Shown here in pieces: positions 1-11,428 of a stretch of DNA of 64,000 nucleotides (within the stretch, counting starts at the first letter, position 1; each line of letters starts with the position of its first letter). Below the pieces are notes generated by a model. The model was not told the DNA's origin. It did no database searches and saw only the letters and a program-made list of their open reading frames with translations. The stretch comes from Plantago ovata (lineage: Eukaryota; Streptophyta; Magnoliopsida; Lamiales; Plantaginaceae), in the NCBI GenBank assembly GCA_028274465.1, contig CM051458.1, positions 31,446,692 through 31,510,691 of the forward strand, written 5' to 3'. A program made the position numbers and the translations under genes.

Positions 1-2425
1 CGCGTGCATCCTCAGTAGTATCTGGAAGGAAGGAATTTTGAAAACAAAGAGAGTGTGAGATAAAGGATCTCAGTGAGGTTCTAAGTTAACAAACAGAAAG
101 TAAAGAGTTTTTTAAATCAAAATCCTTTTCAGCAAATAATATAACAAACATAATAGATAACAGAACAGAAAGACAGAACAGATAAGTCGAAGTCCGTTGG
201 TGCAGCCCGCCTTATTGCTCCTACTCCCAATAGCCCTTATAGCTCCCTCCAGGGGGTATACAACTCCGGACAGAAACAGAAACCCCCGTGTACTTTGGGG
301 AAACAGAACCTACGACCCTAATAGACCTCAGCGACTTCTACCTCGCGCCTAAAAGGGATTAGACTAGGCAATAATCAAGCAAACCCGATAGTCCTCTACT
401 ACCCAAGCCTACCTAATTACGACCTAATCGACCGGTCACACAGAAACAGACAAAACAGATACAGATCAAACAGATATGAACAATCAAACACCGAGAAGTG
501 TTCCTGCAGAAAAGTTAATCCAGAAAGTAAATAGTCATACTTAGGACTTAGTTACTTTTACGCGGAAGCATACAGTAAACAGTATATATAGTAATAGATA
601 CAGATTGTCACATAGCCTTCCAGTTTTTCGCAAATAGATAAGTTTAGGGGTGAACACTCACCTCAACTTGCAAGCAAAAGACTCCAACGAGCAGTGAGCT
701 TAAGAGTTATCGAACAACGGAGAACCTAAAGAGAAAGTAACTAATTACACTTTAGAAGTCGAACGAACGGAAAGTAAAAGGTCGGTAAGGTAGTGGTAAA
801 AGAGAGGTTCGAACTTGGACCTCTAAGTCAGTCTAACAAGAACCTAACCGACTAGGTTAGCAAGTCAAGTGGTTTTCAAATTCAACGACAGTAAGTACTT
901 AGTTGTACGGTTTTAGAAATCAACTTTTGAAATTACTAAAACACCCTCAGTAGTAAATTGCAAAGCAGTTTTACCCTTTCAACGTACTTCAGGACAGTCC
1001 TTAAGGAAAACTTGTTTTAACAGTTTGGTCCAGAACAGTAAAATTACCAATTTACCCTTAAACGATTAATTACAGAAAAGTCCTTTTTTAAATTTCAGAA
1101 AGTACAAACAAGTCCTACAGAAACTACAACCTATCGGACAGGTCCAACGAATCCAGGTCAGTCTCAGCCTTAACCCTAAACAGTCTCAAATCAGTTTTAT
1201 AATTCGAGTCCAGTCAACATACATTGCATAAAGGTCCTTCAAGTTTCTGAAATTACAACTAAACCCCACAAGTTTCAGAATCAGCAGCACAATCCTCGAA
1301 AATAACAATAAAATCCAGTTCAGTCCCACGAATTCAAAGTCAGGTCAATAAAAGGTCTAAAACCTACTCTACAACGGTCCAGTTTCGATCTAAGTCCGGT
1401 TCAAGGTTCGGTTTTGGGTGTCATGTACGGGCAGGGGCAAAAACGTCTAAAAAAGAAATAAGAAATAAAAGGAAGAGAATCAAATTACCTTCGAACAGTT
1501 TTGAATCGAAAGAAGCAAGAAGAACCACGAGCAGTACCTAGTTCAACAAGGACCACGAATTGGTTGCTTCAGATCGGAGGAAAGTGAAGTCGAAGGAGTG
1601 AAGATAAAAGAAAACAAAGTACGGAGCCGAGACCTTACCGGGCAGAACAGAACGGAGCAGGGGGTCGCGAACAGAACAGAGCCGGAACGGAATTGGAGCG
1701 GGTCGGCACGGATCCGGAACAGGATGGCACGGACTGGACGGAGCAGCAGTCGGAGACCGAACAAAACCGAACAAAGTACGGCGGCAGAATCGAACCGGAA
1801 CACAGCTGGAGAGGGGCCAAAGGCTTGACCGGAGTTCCAAAACGGACCAGAGGCGGCGGCGGTGGTCGCGGCCAAGCTGGAGGGATCGGAGGTCGATCGA
1901 CGGCGGCGGCGACGGGGGATGAAGTCGGCGGATAATGATGTTTGATGGTGATGAGAGAATGGAGATGATGAATATGAGATCGTGATTTGATGGTGGTTTA
2001 AGGTGATGATGATGAAATAAGGTGATGATAATAAGGATGATTGATGAAGATGGTGAAATGATGATGGTTGAGCCGAGAAGTGGAAGAAACGGCAAGTAGT
2101 GTAGTTCAGTGTGTGACTGCGTGAAATGAGAGGGGAGGGAAAAGAAATGAGTTTTTGATGGGTTAGGGTTAAGGTTGAAAGATTGGCCAGACATTGATGA
2201 TTGGGCCAGTTGAGAAGGGCCACGAGAAATAGGCCAAGAGTAAGCCAAGACCAGATTGCTAGTTAGCCCACGACAGAATGAGACGAATTACTATTACTAT
2301 TACATGAACTTTCTAAACTCGAAATTGATTGCGCGGGAAAATAAATTAAATAATTATCAAATAAATTAATTTATTCAGGTAATTAAATAATTAAAATAAA
2401 ATGAAATAAAATACGGGGCGTTACA
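1..2425 (-). repeat. Partial long LTR (gypsy/chromovirus-like), cut off by the left edge
   Basis: Read on the minus strand the segment begins at 2425 with TGTAACGCCCCGTATTTTAT, a start often seen in plant Tekay/Del-type gypsy LTRs, and runs out of the window at the left. It is AT-rich at its start (2280-2425) and has a GC-rich block at 1590-1930 followed (minus sense, towards lower coordinates) by ordinary non-coding sequence. No primer site, gag or pol is visible, so the other end lies outside. It abuts a remnant of an Athila-like LTR at 2426 (AAAAGACTCG), so it inserted into that LTR. The long open frames on its minus strand are low-complexity Ser/His/Ile/Pro-rich and I regard them as non-coding. 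Confidence 0.45.
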
Positions 2426-2463
2426 AAAAGACTCGAATGAAAGTGTAAAATACACGTTCATCA

Positions 2464-3660
2464 AACTCCCCAAACCGAACCTTTGCTTGTCCTCAAGCAA
2501 CTAGCTAGACTCTAATGCAAAAAACCAATGCAACACACAAAATGGAGTCTCATGCCAAATGAAATGAACTAATCTATTGAATCTATCAAAAACTTATGAA
2601 CAAAGACCATACATATCATATTGGTTGAAGAATGTCTCGATTGACTCATACACATTCACATATGCACTATCTTAAACAAGATACTCTCTCGTAACATTCT
2701 CTACCTGGACCTAGTCAGTGACGACGTAATGAAACATGTTAAAATACGAATGGTTGTCCCGTGCCTATGAAACTGAGGACTTACTACTGTTCACCAAGTT
2801 AAGACTTTCCCTCAAAGAGGTCGAACCAATACTGACTCTCATCAAATGAAGGAGGGTTCCCTAAAAGTTCACACTCCCCTATTCTACCCATCTCTCAAGC
2901 AAAGTCATAAACTAATCACCACTTCCTGAATGGCAGGACGAGGGTGGTCTAGAACAAATGACACTCAAACAATCAAAAGACAAAAAATTACAACTCGATT
3001 ACGAACATTACAAGAATTGAAAAACGAGACAAACACTTTGCTAAACTGCTTTTTGGCTTTCTTTGGACCCTTCTTTGCTTTTTTGGGGTCTCTTTTTTTT
3101 CTTTTTTTTTCTTTTCCAGATCTTTCTTTTTCCTGGTATTTTTTCTTCTTTTCTTCTTTTTTTTTTTTTTGTATATAGCCAGCAGTAGCACAACGAAAAA
3201 TAAATTACAATGACTCACAAACGACCTCCCCATACCTATTCGAAAGAATAGCTTGAAGCACCAACTTTACGAAAAAGGAAAACAAACTCACAACACACAC
3301 TCATATCGAAAAACAAGTCTAATGATAGCGTAACCCCCTTCCCAAACCTATTCGAAAGAATAGGTTGCAAACAAAGGATCACACAATGTCACACTACCTC
3401 CTTCCTAAGCATTTAGCAATCTCAAAGCAAGGTTAAGACTTGTTGCCTCATAGGTACATAATTACTCGGGAAAACAACCATAAGACTCTAACATGCATCA
3501 TCCTATTATAAAGTCCTTCGTGAACCGCAGTAGAGAAAACACCACTAAGTGATGTCGAGACTACCAAGCTTTACTAAGTGCAAACATAAATGTGACAAGC
3601 CAAGCGAGAAAAACCTCAAACAAATTCATAGATATGAAACGCATGGTCAAAGGTCATAAT
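2464..3660 (-). other. 3' region of element C (PPT, hairpins, purine tract), left arm
   Basis: This is the non-coding 3' region of C, read on the minus strand. The PPT block (plus AACTCCCCAAACCGAACC) adjoins the LTR remnant. A purine tract (T-rich on plus, 3055-3173) follows, then two hairpins at 3233-3254 (decayed) and 3345-3366 (perfect AACCTATTC/GAATAGGTT stem, GAAA loop on plus). It ends at 3660 with ATAAT, the left target duplication of the copia insertion. Sequence identity resumes at 35895. Short open frames here are artefacts of the T-rich tract. Confidence 0.8.
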
Positions 3661-5699
3661 TGATAGTGTATATGTCCTAGAGACAGTCCTTACTAAGGGC
3701 ATAGTGCCCTTATAGAGGGCATATATGTACTATTACACAGGTCAACGTAATATAATATATGTTTGTTGCATTTTACTATTGAGTATCTCTTTCATATTTA
3801 TATTACACCAGGCATGCAGCATGTCATATCTCTATTACTGTCTGTATTGACATTAAACATGTCCCCTCGGATAGATGACCGATCACACAGATAGTGGGAG
3901 CTATGTGAGTTATCATCTATCCCAAACTCTCCCTAGTCGAGGTTCATCTCGGATGTAGGGGTCTGAATGAACCAGACGAGACTAGTATGCGTGGAGGTTA
4001 TACTTGTTGGAGAAAGTGTGAGCCGATCACACGGCCACGGAACGAATTGTTGGACAATCGAGAAACATTCCCATAACTGCGCATAGTTGTTCGAAGAAGC
4101 TTTATCGAACAATGGAAGTACCCACCGGACACTCCCATCGATGTATACTCTACACCGAAGTGTCTATGGGAACCGGTAAGTTGTCGAAGTGATGCCAATC
4201 GTCCTTTGTACTTACAGAACTTTATCATCACATTTGTTGCCCCATATCCTTGGTGGACCCGTCGATGTTAGCTCTGAATAAGCAGTTGACCTAAGACACG
4301 ATCCAGGATTATGGCTACATACAAATGGGGATGATAAGTGATTCTGTGAAGGATTCATCTCTCAAGTGTAGCACAGGAGAGTACTGCTCATAGTCTGCAT
4401 AGTTGTGTTGGTAAAGTCACTGGCCAGTGCAAATGATATATTATGATGGTCATAAGTATAACCAAGCAACTCCCTGAGACGCCCGTGGATGTATTATTGG
4501 GATAGACACTTCATCGATCCTAGATACATTCGAGCAAGTCAGATGAAGGGACGTTACCATCGCCGCGTTGAGCGCAACAGGCTTCGCAACGTATTAATAT
4601 TGCAAATGGAACAGTCTAGGAATTCCATGTTGCCTAGTCTAGGACTTGCTTAATACGATGTGGCCATATGGGTCACACTATGTGGTGATTCAGCTTATCA
4701 GAATATCCTTGAAGATGGAATCGCAATTAATTTGAATTAATTGTGATTGATGGATTATAATTGATTTGGAATTAATTATAACATTTGGTGGCTCAATTAA
4801 TGATTTGGAATTATTAATTGAATTGGCTGATTAATTGTATTTTATGTAAATACAATTAAAGATTATATTTTGGAAATATAATAGAGGTTTGATTTGAAAG
4901 GATATGTTAATTTAGAATTAACATATGCACTTGGGCAAAATCTACTTGGAGTTTGAATTGCCTTAGAACTATAAGTGGGTCCCAAAATTGGGACCCACCT
5001 CCCGTAGGACTGGGCGCGCGCGCGCGCATGGTAGATAGGGGAAGGAGTTCGACTCCTTCCTCTATTAGAAGTCCAAGGGATAAGTTACATTCTCCTGATT
5101 GAGTTTCGATTTGATTGGGAATGAATCAAGACTTGATATTGGTTTCCTTGTGCGATAAGAATTAGATTCTTATTCCTTTACGAAGTCTAATTGCTTATGC
5201 TTTAGGCTTCTATAGACTACTATATATAGTAGACTATTAGAGAGCTTTGGATATAGTTTTACAGATAGACTTTCACAGTTATTCTACCCAGTTTTCTTAG
5301 AGAAAATAAAAAGCTCTCCCCTCCTCTTTAGCCACCTGCGCGCGCCACCTCACCAGAGGAATTGCCGCCCCGTCTTCTTGGTCACACAAAGAATATCCTA
5401 GCATTCTTCCGATAGGCTGTTCATCCGTGGATACCAAGGTTGAGGTTCAAGGAGCTAGAAACTAACTCTTATTGTCTTGCAGATAATCAGAGTATTGTAG
5501 ATATCTTCGACTTCGGCGAAGGAGAAGATACACCGGATTATTACGAAGACTTGGAAGCTGCTTTGGAAGTAAGGTTAGTCTTCTAATTGACGTGTTTATA
5601 TATATACGACATATGCATAATCAATTAACCTGTATGTTAAGAAAATTTTTGAAATTTCGCTGCGTACCCTAGGGGTAACTCTGACCATATTTTCTTACA
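3661..5699 (+). repeat. Copia 5' LTR
   Basis: The LTR is 2039 bp, begins TGATAGTG and ends TTCTTACA, directly followed by G and the PBS. It contains an alternating CG run near 5015-5027 and a TATA-like, self-complementary stretch ACTACTATATATAGTAG near 5216. The first 100 bp hold small dyads around GGGCATAGTGCCC. The ATG-like frames inside it are not coding. Confidence 0.93.
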
Positions 5700-5700
5700 G

Positions 5701-5712
5701 TGGTATCAGAGC
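5701..5712 (+). other. Copia primer binding site (tRNA-iMet)
   Basis: TGGTATCAGAGC lies one base after the 5' LTR and is complementary to the 3' end of initiator tRNA-Met, the usual Ty1/copia primer. Confidence 0.95.
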
Positions 5713-5738
5713 GAGGTTAATTGATTACGTATATACGT

Positions 5739-5755
5739 ATATATATTGTATGATT
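5739..5755. repeat. LINE target-site duplication, 5' copy
   Basis: ATATATATTGTATGATT occurs here and again at 11288-11304, directly after the LINE's A-run. Seventeen base pairs is typical for L1-type target-primed insertion. Confidence 0.85.
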
Positions 5756-6937
5756 AAGAAGTTATGGAACACGGACGCCTGGTCCATGCTATCGATTGGC
5801 TTGGGATACTTTGTGTTTCAATTTTACTCCAAGCACACGAGAGACTCAATTATGTGTTCGACTCTTTGGAAATTATCAACCGGTAACCTATACTTGCAGC
5901 CTTGGGTTCCTAATTTTGTTCCCGGAAAAGCAGCATCGACACGCGTGCGTGTTTGGGTTCGTTTGTATGGATTGCATTATGAGCTCCACCACAGCTCTAT
6001 CATTATGGCACTTGCGGCTGCTCTTGGCAATCCTATTAGGATGGATACGTCTTCGCTAGATCGTTGCTTTGGTAATTATGTTAAGGTTTTAATTGAGGTG
6101 GATCTTGCGCAGTCTTTGGAATCTAAAGTCCAACTTGAAACTCCCGCCGGTGATATTTGGATTGAAGCATTTTATGAGGATTTGCCGGCGTTTTGTCAGT
6201 CTTGCGTTGCTATTGGTCATGCAACAGGTAATTGTCGTAGAAACAAGGATAATGAGGCTCCCAGTTCCAGACCATCATCTCCTCGTCCACGAGATATTGC
6301 CAATCCAGCTCCTACAATTCCGGTTGCTAACCAGCCGATTATTAATATCACACCCCCTGAGCGCATTCCAGCTTCAGTCCCTTTCATGCGCCCGTCTTCT
6401 ACGGTTGCGACCATTAATCGGACTGATGCTCTTGGTTTTAGGCGGTTTGTCCCTCGCCGTAATGTGACTCTTCCTCGTCGTCCCGCTACACCGGCTGGTA
6501 ACTCGTTGGTTGAGACGAATCGTTTTGCGTTGTTGGGTTCTAATGAGGGGGAGGATGAGCGTACTAGTAGTGATTCAGTGATCTCTCTGCCAGATCCTAC
6601 TACTCAGAGTCAGCATATTCCTATTGATGCTTCCGCCCCAATTGGTTCACCATCTCAACCGTTGCAACGGTCTATTTCTGCAAATACAGATTCTTCAGCA
6701 GAGGATAACGCGATTATGGATACACGTATCACTGATTCTGTTGAGTTACTTCGGGCACGCTCTCGTCTGCATGAGGTTCCCTCCAGTTCTTCTCCGGCTT
6801 TATCTCCTCCCTTGCAAGCCATGCAAGTTGCTGCCCGCGGTACTTGGGCTGATCTTGTGGAGCAAGATGAAGAACGTGCTCATGCTGATTCACCACGGTC
6901 TCACTCGGCCGTTAATCCCTCACATGGTTCTCAATGA
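5756..6937 (+). pseudogene. LINE ORF1, 5'-truncated (DUF4283 / zinc-knuckle RNA-binding protein)
   Basis: The frame is open from the insertion point to TGA at 6935-6937. The first ATG (5750) lies in the target duplication and is not a native start. The N-terminal part resembles the DUF4283 domain common in plant LINE ORF1 (GLGYFVFQFYS, then VWVRLYGLHYE). It is followed by a zinc-knuckle-like cluster, FCQSCVAIGHATGNC, at about 6190-6237 with C-x2-C-x4-H-x4-C spacing. The remainder is a Pro/Ser-rich, probably disordered tail. In intact plant L1s this protein binds the LINE RNA. Here the start is missing, so expression would need a fortuitous start. It overlaps ORF2 by four bases. Confidence 0.85.
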
Positions 6938-9900
6938 ATGTTCTTTTCTGGAACATTCGCGGGATTGGCAATCAGAGTTCTCAGAACATGTTTGGCCATC
7001 ACATTCTCTCCTCTCGTCCACTCTGGGTTGCTATTGCGGAACCCAAAGTTAGCTTTGATTCAATAACATCTTCTTACTGGGCAGCTCTAGGTTTGCGTTT
7101 AGTGGGATTTCATGATGCCATTGGTTTCCTTCCTAATATTTGGGTGCTGGAAAACGTCTCTCTTCCCCCGTCTACAGTTCTCTTCACATCTCCACAGTTG
7201 ATTGTTCTCCAGGTATCTCTTTTGCATCAATCTTTTATGTTATCCTTTGTGCATGCGAGTAATGATTATTTGGTGCGTCGTATGCTTTGGGAGGATATTT
7301 TGGCACTGCCGATTGCTCCTTCTATGATTGTTGGTGATTTTAATTCTGTTTTGGGAGCTCATGAGCGATCTAATGGCACTCCACCGGTTCAGATCGAGGT
7401 ACTTGAATTTACTGCTTTCTTGCATGCTAGTGAGTATGTAGAACCTGCTAGTTCTGGTGCTTTCTTTACTTGGTCGAATAAACGTTTCACGAATGGTTAT
7501 CTGGAGACACGTATTGATCGTACTCTCGTCACTAACTCCTTTCTAGACTTATGGGACTCGGTTATTTCACATGTGGGGATCAGGAACTGTTCTGATCATA
7601 GTCCCGTGTTGATTCGATGTGTTAAGGATCAGCTTGCTGTTCCTAGGCCTTTTCGCTTTCAAAACATGTGGCTCACTCATATTTCTTTTGAGGATTTGGT
7701 TCGGAATTCATGGAATGCTCCTATCACTGCTTCTAGCTCCTTTGGCGTGGTTCAGAGCAAGTTAAAACGGCTTAAACGTTGCCTCAGAACTTGGAATCTC
7801 ACAGTTTTTGGGCATATTAAAGTGAAGCTTACTCAAGCTCGTCAACGAGTTGAGGATATACAAGCACAGATTGCTGCTCACAATCCTGATGATGACGAGT
7901 ACGCTTTGGAATGGGAGGCCTTATCAGAATACAATACAATACTTGACCAAGAAGCTGCTTTCTTAAGGCAAAAGGTGCGAGCGGATTGGCTTCGTGATGG
8001 AGATAGGAACACAGCCTTCTTTCATCGCAAATTGAAAATTTCCAAAGGTCAAGGTAGTTTAACTTCTTTATTGATTGATGATATTGTCACTTCTGACCAT
8101 CAGGAGATTCGAAGTCATATATTACATTATTATGAGGATTTATTCTCCAGGAATTCTGAACCAGCACCATCCTTTGAGGGCCTTGCTGATCTCTTTCCAA
8201 ACTTGGTGTCAACTTTGCAAAACGATGAACTAGTCCGTGTGCCAACTTTCGATGAAGTCCGGCATACGGTTTTTGGCATGTGCCCGGACAGTGCTCCCGG
8301 TCCGGACGGTTTTGGGGGAAAGTTCTATCATTCGATGTGGCATATTGTGGGCAATGATGTTTCTAGCGCAATTCGCACTTTCTTCATCCATGGTCATTTC
8401 CCCGTGGGTTTAAATGCCAGTTTTGTCACGCTAATTCCCAAGCTTAAGGATGCCATTCGTATTGAGGATTTTCGTCCTATAGTCCTTGGCAATTTTTTAT
8501 ATAAGGTGGTCTCAAAAATCCTCTCTGATCGGCTGGGCTTGATTCTCTCGGACTTGCTCTCTTTTCACCAATTTGGTTTTGTGCCGGGTCGTCGTATACA
8601 TGATTGCATTGCTCTGGCTTCAGAAGGTGTGAATAGCTTGAATTTGCGCCATCGGGATGGTAATATTGCTATCAAAGTGGACATCAGGAAAGCCTTTGAC
8701 ACAGTTAACTGGGATTTCTTGTTGGAAGCTTTACGCTGTATGGGTTTCTCTCCTATCTTTGTGAATTGGGTGCGATTCATTCTGCATTCAGCTCGTCTCT
8801 CGGTCCTAGTCAACGGGGCTCCAGAAGGTTATTTCCAATGTTCGCAAGGGGTTCGTCAAGGGGATCCTCTATCCCCCCTTCTCTTGTGTGTAGCTGAGGA
8901 GGCCTTGAGTTGCTTGCTTTCACAGGCAACAAGTACAGGGACGTTATCTCCTTTATTCATTGGTCGTAATATTACCTTTCCTTCTCATTTACTTTATGCC
9001 GATGACGTTATAATCTTTTGCAGGGCTTCAGCTAGCAACTGTCGCACTATTCTGAGCATACTAAATCGTTACAAGGCTTGGTCCGGTCAACATTTTAACC
9101 CAAACAAGTCTAGAGTTTATTTCAGCCCCTCCATTCCGGTTGCAAGGACTAGAAGGATGAGTCGTATACTAGGCATTTCACCCGGGAGCCTGCCTTTTGT
9201 TTATCTCGGGGTCCCTCTCTTCATTGGTGCTCCCCGCTCCAGGTTTTTACAGTCTATTGCTGATAGCATTCTGGCTCGTTTTGCGCGTTGGAAAGGATCA
9301 TCTCTCTCCATGGCTGGGCGAATATGTCTAGTGCAATCGGTGATCCAAGGTGCGTTTGTTCATTCGATGATGATATATAGATGGCCAATCACGTTGCTTA
9401 AGAAGCTTGAGAGTCGAATCCGGAATTTTGTCTTCACTGGTGATATTCTTAAAAGGGGCTCGGTTTGTGTCTCTTGGACGAGGTGTTGTGTCCCTAAGTC
9501 TGAAGGTGGTCTAGGTCTTCGCTCTTTGGTAGCTGCTAACAAGGCTTTCCTTTCTAGACTTTGCTGGGACATTATTAATCGTAGGGAGCCTTATTTGGAC
9601 ATCTTTCTTTCTCGGTTTCTCTGTCAAGGGAGACATCGTCGTTATGTCAAATCTACAATCTGGTTTGGCTTTAAAGATTGTCATCCGGCACTTATGCAGA
9701 ATTCCAAATGGCTAGTTGGAGCAGACTCACATGTGCTTTTTTGGCTTGATAATTGGTTGGGTTACTGTATTGCGGATAGGGTGGGGATCCCGGCTCACTT
9801 ACGGCATCACTTTCAGTTTTCTATTTCTGATTACACCACCAATGGGGTTTGGGATATTCTACCGGAGTTCTGTATGGCTTTCCCGGATGTGGCTAGAGAC

Positions 9901-10437
9901 ATTGCTAATTACACCTTAGCTCCTCCTCACTCTGATACCCGAATATGGATACCTTCATCAAATGGATCTGCTTCTAGTTCTATTTTCTATCAGCACTTTC
10001 GTCCGGAGTTTCCTGTGGTCACTTGGGGCGATTGGATTTGGGCACCTTACATACCACCTCGTCGCTCTGTCACACTTTGGCGGGCTATTCATGGTAAATT
10101 GCCTACACTGGATCACTTACGTCACAATGGCTTCATGGGACCGTCTTTTTGCGTGTTCTGTCGGTCTTCAGGTGAGGATATTGATCATATCTTTGTGCAT
10201 TGTTGCTTCATTCAGGATATTTGGCACCGTATTTTGGATATCTTTCATCTCCAGATGCCCTCTATCTATAGCTTGAATGAACTGGTGCTTTTTGCCATGT
10301 CTCGGACATTTAGCTCCCAGGTTGGCTCCATTTGGCGTCTTGCTTTTGTCACCTTGATTTGGCTAATATGGTCTGCCAGGAACAGGAGCATTTTGATAAT
10401 GTTCCTTTCTCACGACACTCCATTATTCTCTCTCTGA
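6934..10437 (+). CDS. LINE ORF2: endonuclease and non-LTR reverse transcriptase
   Basis: The frame encodes 1167 aa. The N-terminal AP-type endonuclease (EEP fold) opens with MNVLFWNIRGIG and shows EPK, GDFN (134-137) and SDHS (220-223). The reverse transcriptase spans about 430-740 with GPDGF, FGFVPGR, KAFDTVNW, QGVRQGDPLSP and catalytic YADD at residues 688-691. A zf-RVT-like C-x2-C...H-x-x-x-H/C cluster lies near 1060-1110 (CVFC, DHIFVHC). The protein would nick the target, prime on it and copy the LINE RNA. The start overlaps the ORF1 stop as ATGA, suggesting coupled reinitiation. The frame breaks before the RNase H domain, so the full protein is no longer made, although endonuclease and RT motifs are intact. 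This ORF probably reflects recent insertion rather than present activity, because the copy lacks its 5' end. Confidence 0.9.
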   Translation: MNVLFWNIRGIGNQSSQNMFGHHILSSRPLWVAIAEPKVSFDSITSSYWAALGLRLVGFHDAIGFLPNIWVLENVSLPPSTVLFTSPQLIVLQVSLLHQSFMLSFVHASNDYLVRRMLWEDILALPIAPSMIVGDFNSVLGAHERSNGTPPVQIEVLEFTAFLHASEYVEPASSGAFFTWSNKRFTNGYLETRIDRTLVTNSFLDLWDSVISHVGIRNCSDHSPVLIRCVKDQLAVPRPFRFQNMWLTHISFEDLVRNSWNAPITASSSFGVVQSKLKRLKRCLRTWNLTVFGHIKVKLTQARQRVEDIQAQIAAHNPDDDEYALEWEALSEYNTILDQEAAFLRQKVRADWLRDGDRNTAFFHRKLKISKGQGSLTSLLIDDIVTSDHQEIRSHILHYYEDLFSRNSEPAPSFEGLADLFPNLVSTLQNDELVRVPTFDEVRHTVFGMCPDSAPGPDGFGGKFYHSMWHIVGNDVSSAIRTFFIHGHFPVGLNASFVTLIPKLKDAIRIEDFRPIVLGNFLYKVVSKILSDRLGLILSDLLSFHQFGFVPGRRIHDCIALASEGVNSLNLRHRDGNIAIKVDIRKAFDTVNWDFLLEALRCMGFSPIFVNWVRFILHSARLSVLVNGAPEGYFQCSQGVRQGDPLSPLLLCVAEEALSCLLSQATSTGTLSPLFIGRNITFPSHLLYADDVIIFCRASASNCRTILSILNRYKAWSGQHFNPNKSRVYFSPSIPVARTRRMSRILGISPGSLPFVYLGVPLFIGAPRSRFLQSIADSILARFARWKGSSLSMAGRICLVQSVIQGAFVHSMMIYRWPITLLKKLESRIRNFVFTGDILKRGSVCVSWTRCCVPKSEGGLGLRSLVAANKAFLSRLCWDIINRREPYLDIFLSRFLCQGRHRRYVKSTIWFGFKDCHPALMQNSKWLVGADSHVLFWLDNWLGYCIADRVGIPAHLRHHFQFSISDYTTNGVWDILPEFCMAFPDVARDIANYTLAPPHSDTRIWIPSSNGSASSSIFYQHFRPEFPVVTWGDWIWAPYIPPRRSVTLWRAIHGKLPTLDHLRHNGFMGPSFCVFCRSSGEDIDHIFVHCCFIQDIWHRILDIFHLQMPSIYSLNELVLFAMSRTFSSQVGSIWRLAFVTLIWLIWSARNRSILIMFLSHDTPLFSL

Positions 10438-11062
10438 AGTCCTTGATACGGGAGCAACATCATTCTTTGAAAGGTTCTATGTTCAATACTCAGGAGGACC
10501 TTTTTACTCTTCATTCATTGGGTATACGTGGGCGTGCTAGGGGCAGCACCACTATAGTGGAGGTTCAATGGCATTCCCCGATGTGGGGTTGGATTAAATG
10601 CAATACAGACGGCAGTGCTATGGGGTCCCCGGGTGATGCTAAAGCCGCGGAGTTTTTCGTAATCATTTTGGACATGTCCTTTGCTGTTTTGTCACACATA
10701 TAGGTTGCGCCTTTGCCTATGAGGCTGAGTTTGTGGCAGCCATGACTGGCGTGGAGTTGGCTTGCCAACAGGGTTGGTATCGTCTTTGGCTTGAGACGGA
10801 TTCTACCTACATGGAGGGCCTTTTTCAGTCTCGTTCCACAACTGTTCCTTGGAAGTTTAGGAATCGATGGCTACGAGTTCTGGATCTCCTTCTTACTTTG
10901 GAGTTCAAAGTCTCACACATCTACCGTGAAGGGAATGGGGTGGCGGACACTCTTTCTAACTATCACTCGCATGGTGTATGGCTCCACCAGCTCGATGTTA
11001 TTGCTCCTCAGGTTGCCAGAGATATGTCCGGGCAGCCTTACTATAGGATCACGCAGCTTTAA
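10438..11062 (+). pseudogene. LINE RNase H domain remnant, frameshifted
   Basis: Two frames different from ORF2 carry a type I RNase H domain. The first part (about 10555-10703) contains WGWIKCNTDGSA, with the usual first catalytic Asp. The second (10733-11062) contains AAMTGVELACQQGW, then LETDSTY and FKVSHIYREGNGVADTLSN with the terminal Asp. At least two frameshifts separate these from each other and from ORF2. Such domains occur at the C terminus of ORF2 in some plant L1 lineages. The region ends just before a 3' UTR with no further coding signal. Confidence 0.8.
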
Positions 11063-11287
11063 CGCTCAGGCACTCTTTTTCCCACCTGTAGGTTTTTCCC
11101 ACAGGGTTTTACTATAGGTGGGTTTTAACGAGGCCCGCGGCTGCAACCAGGGATCACTTTCCCTGGGTTTTAGTTTTGCTTTGTCATCTTTTTCACTTAA
11201 GCCGTGTGTGGCTTTTTGTTATTGCTACTACATAAACGTTTTGTACTTTTCAACTTTTTTCAATATATGCTTTATTCATTCAAAAAA

Positions 11288-11304
11288 ATATATATTGTAT
11301 GATT
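11288..11304. repeat. LINE target-site duplication, 3' copy
   Basis: This is an exact repeat of 5739-5755. It overlaps the last base of the A-run, so the true duplication could be one base shorter. Confidence 0.85.
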
Positions 11305-11428
11305 TTGTGGATATGTGGATGCAATTGATTCTATGATTAATTCGATTTTCAAAAGTTTTGTTTTTATATAAATTTAGAATTTATATTTTTCAAAAAAAAT
11401 AATAATAAAAAAAAATATATATATAATT

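Larger units (their letters stand above)
5756..11287 (+). mobile_element. 5'-truncated L1-type LINE inserted in the copia leader
   Basis: The segment lies between perfect 17-bp direct repeats and ends in a short A-run (11282-11288). It holds a 5'-truncated ORF1, a complete endonuclease/RT ORF2 and a frameshifted RNase H remnant, followed by about 220 bp of 3' UTR (11063-11287). The order endonuclease, RT, zinc-binding domain, RNase H is that of plant L1-like LINEs with an acquired RNase H. The 5' end falls inside ORF1, so it is a partial copy that cannot move on its own. Confidence 0.92.

Noticed and set aside
1538..2248. Open frames of 226 and 236 codons on the minus strand of the left LTR
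   Set aside because: Composition is low-complexity (His/Ile/Ser and Pro/Arg runs) with two long frames overlapping in different phases, and the location is inside an LTR. No domain is recognisable.
2930..3233. Short ORFs (Phe-rich or Lys-rich) recurring at 2930, 27838, 42261, 49829 and 58319
   Set aside because: They are translations of the T-rich/A-rich tract in the 3' region of each Athila-like copy. They recur only because the element recurs.
5015..5027. Alternating CG run as a possible Z-DNA or regulatory site
   Set aside because: Short simple repeat present in both copia LTRs (also near 35212-35222); nothing else supports function.
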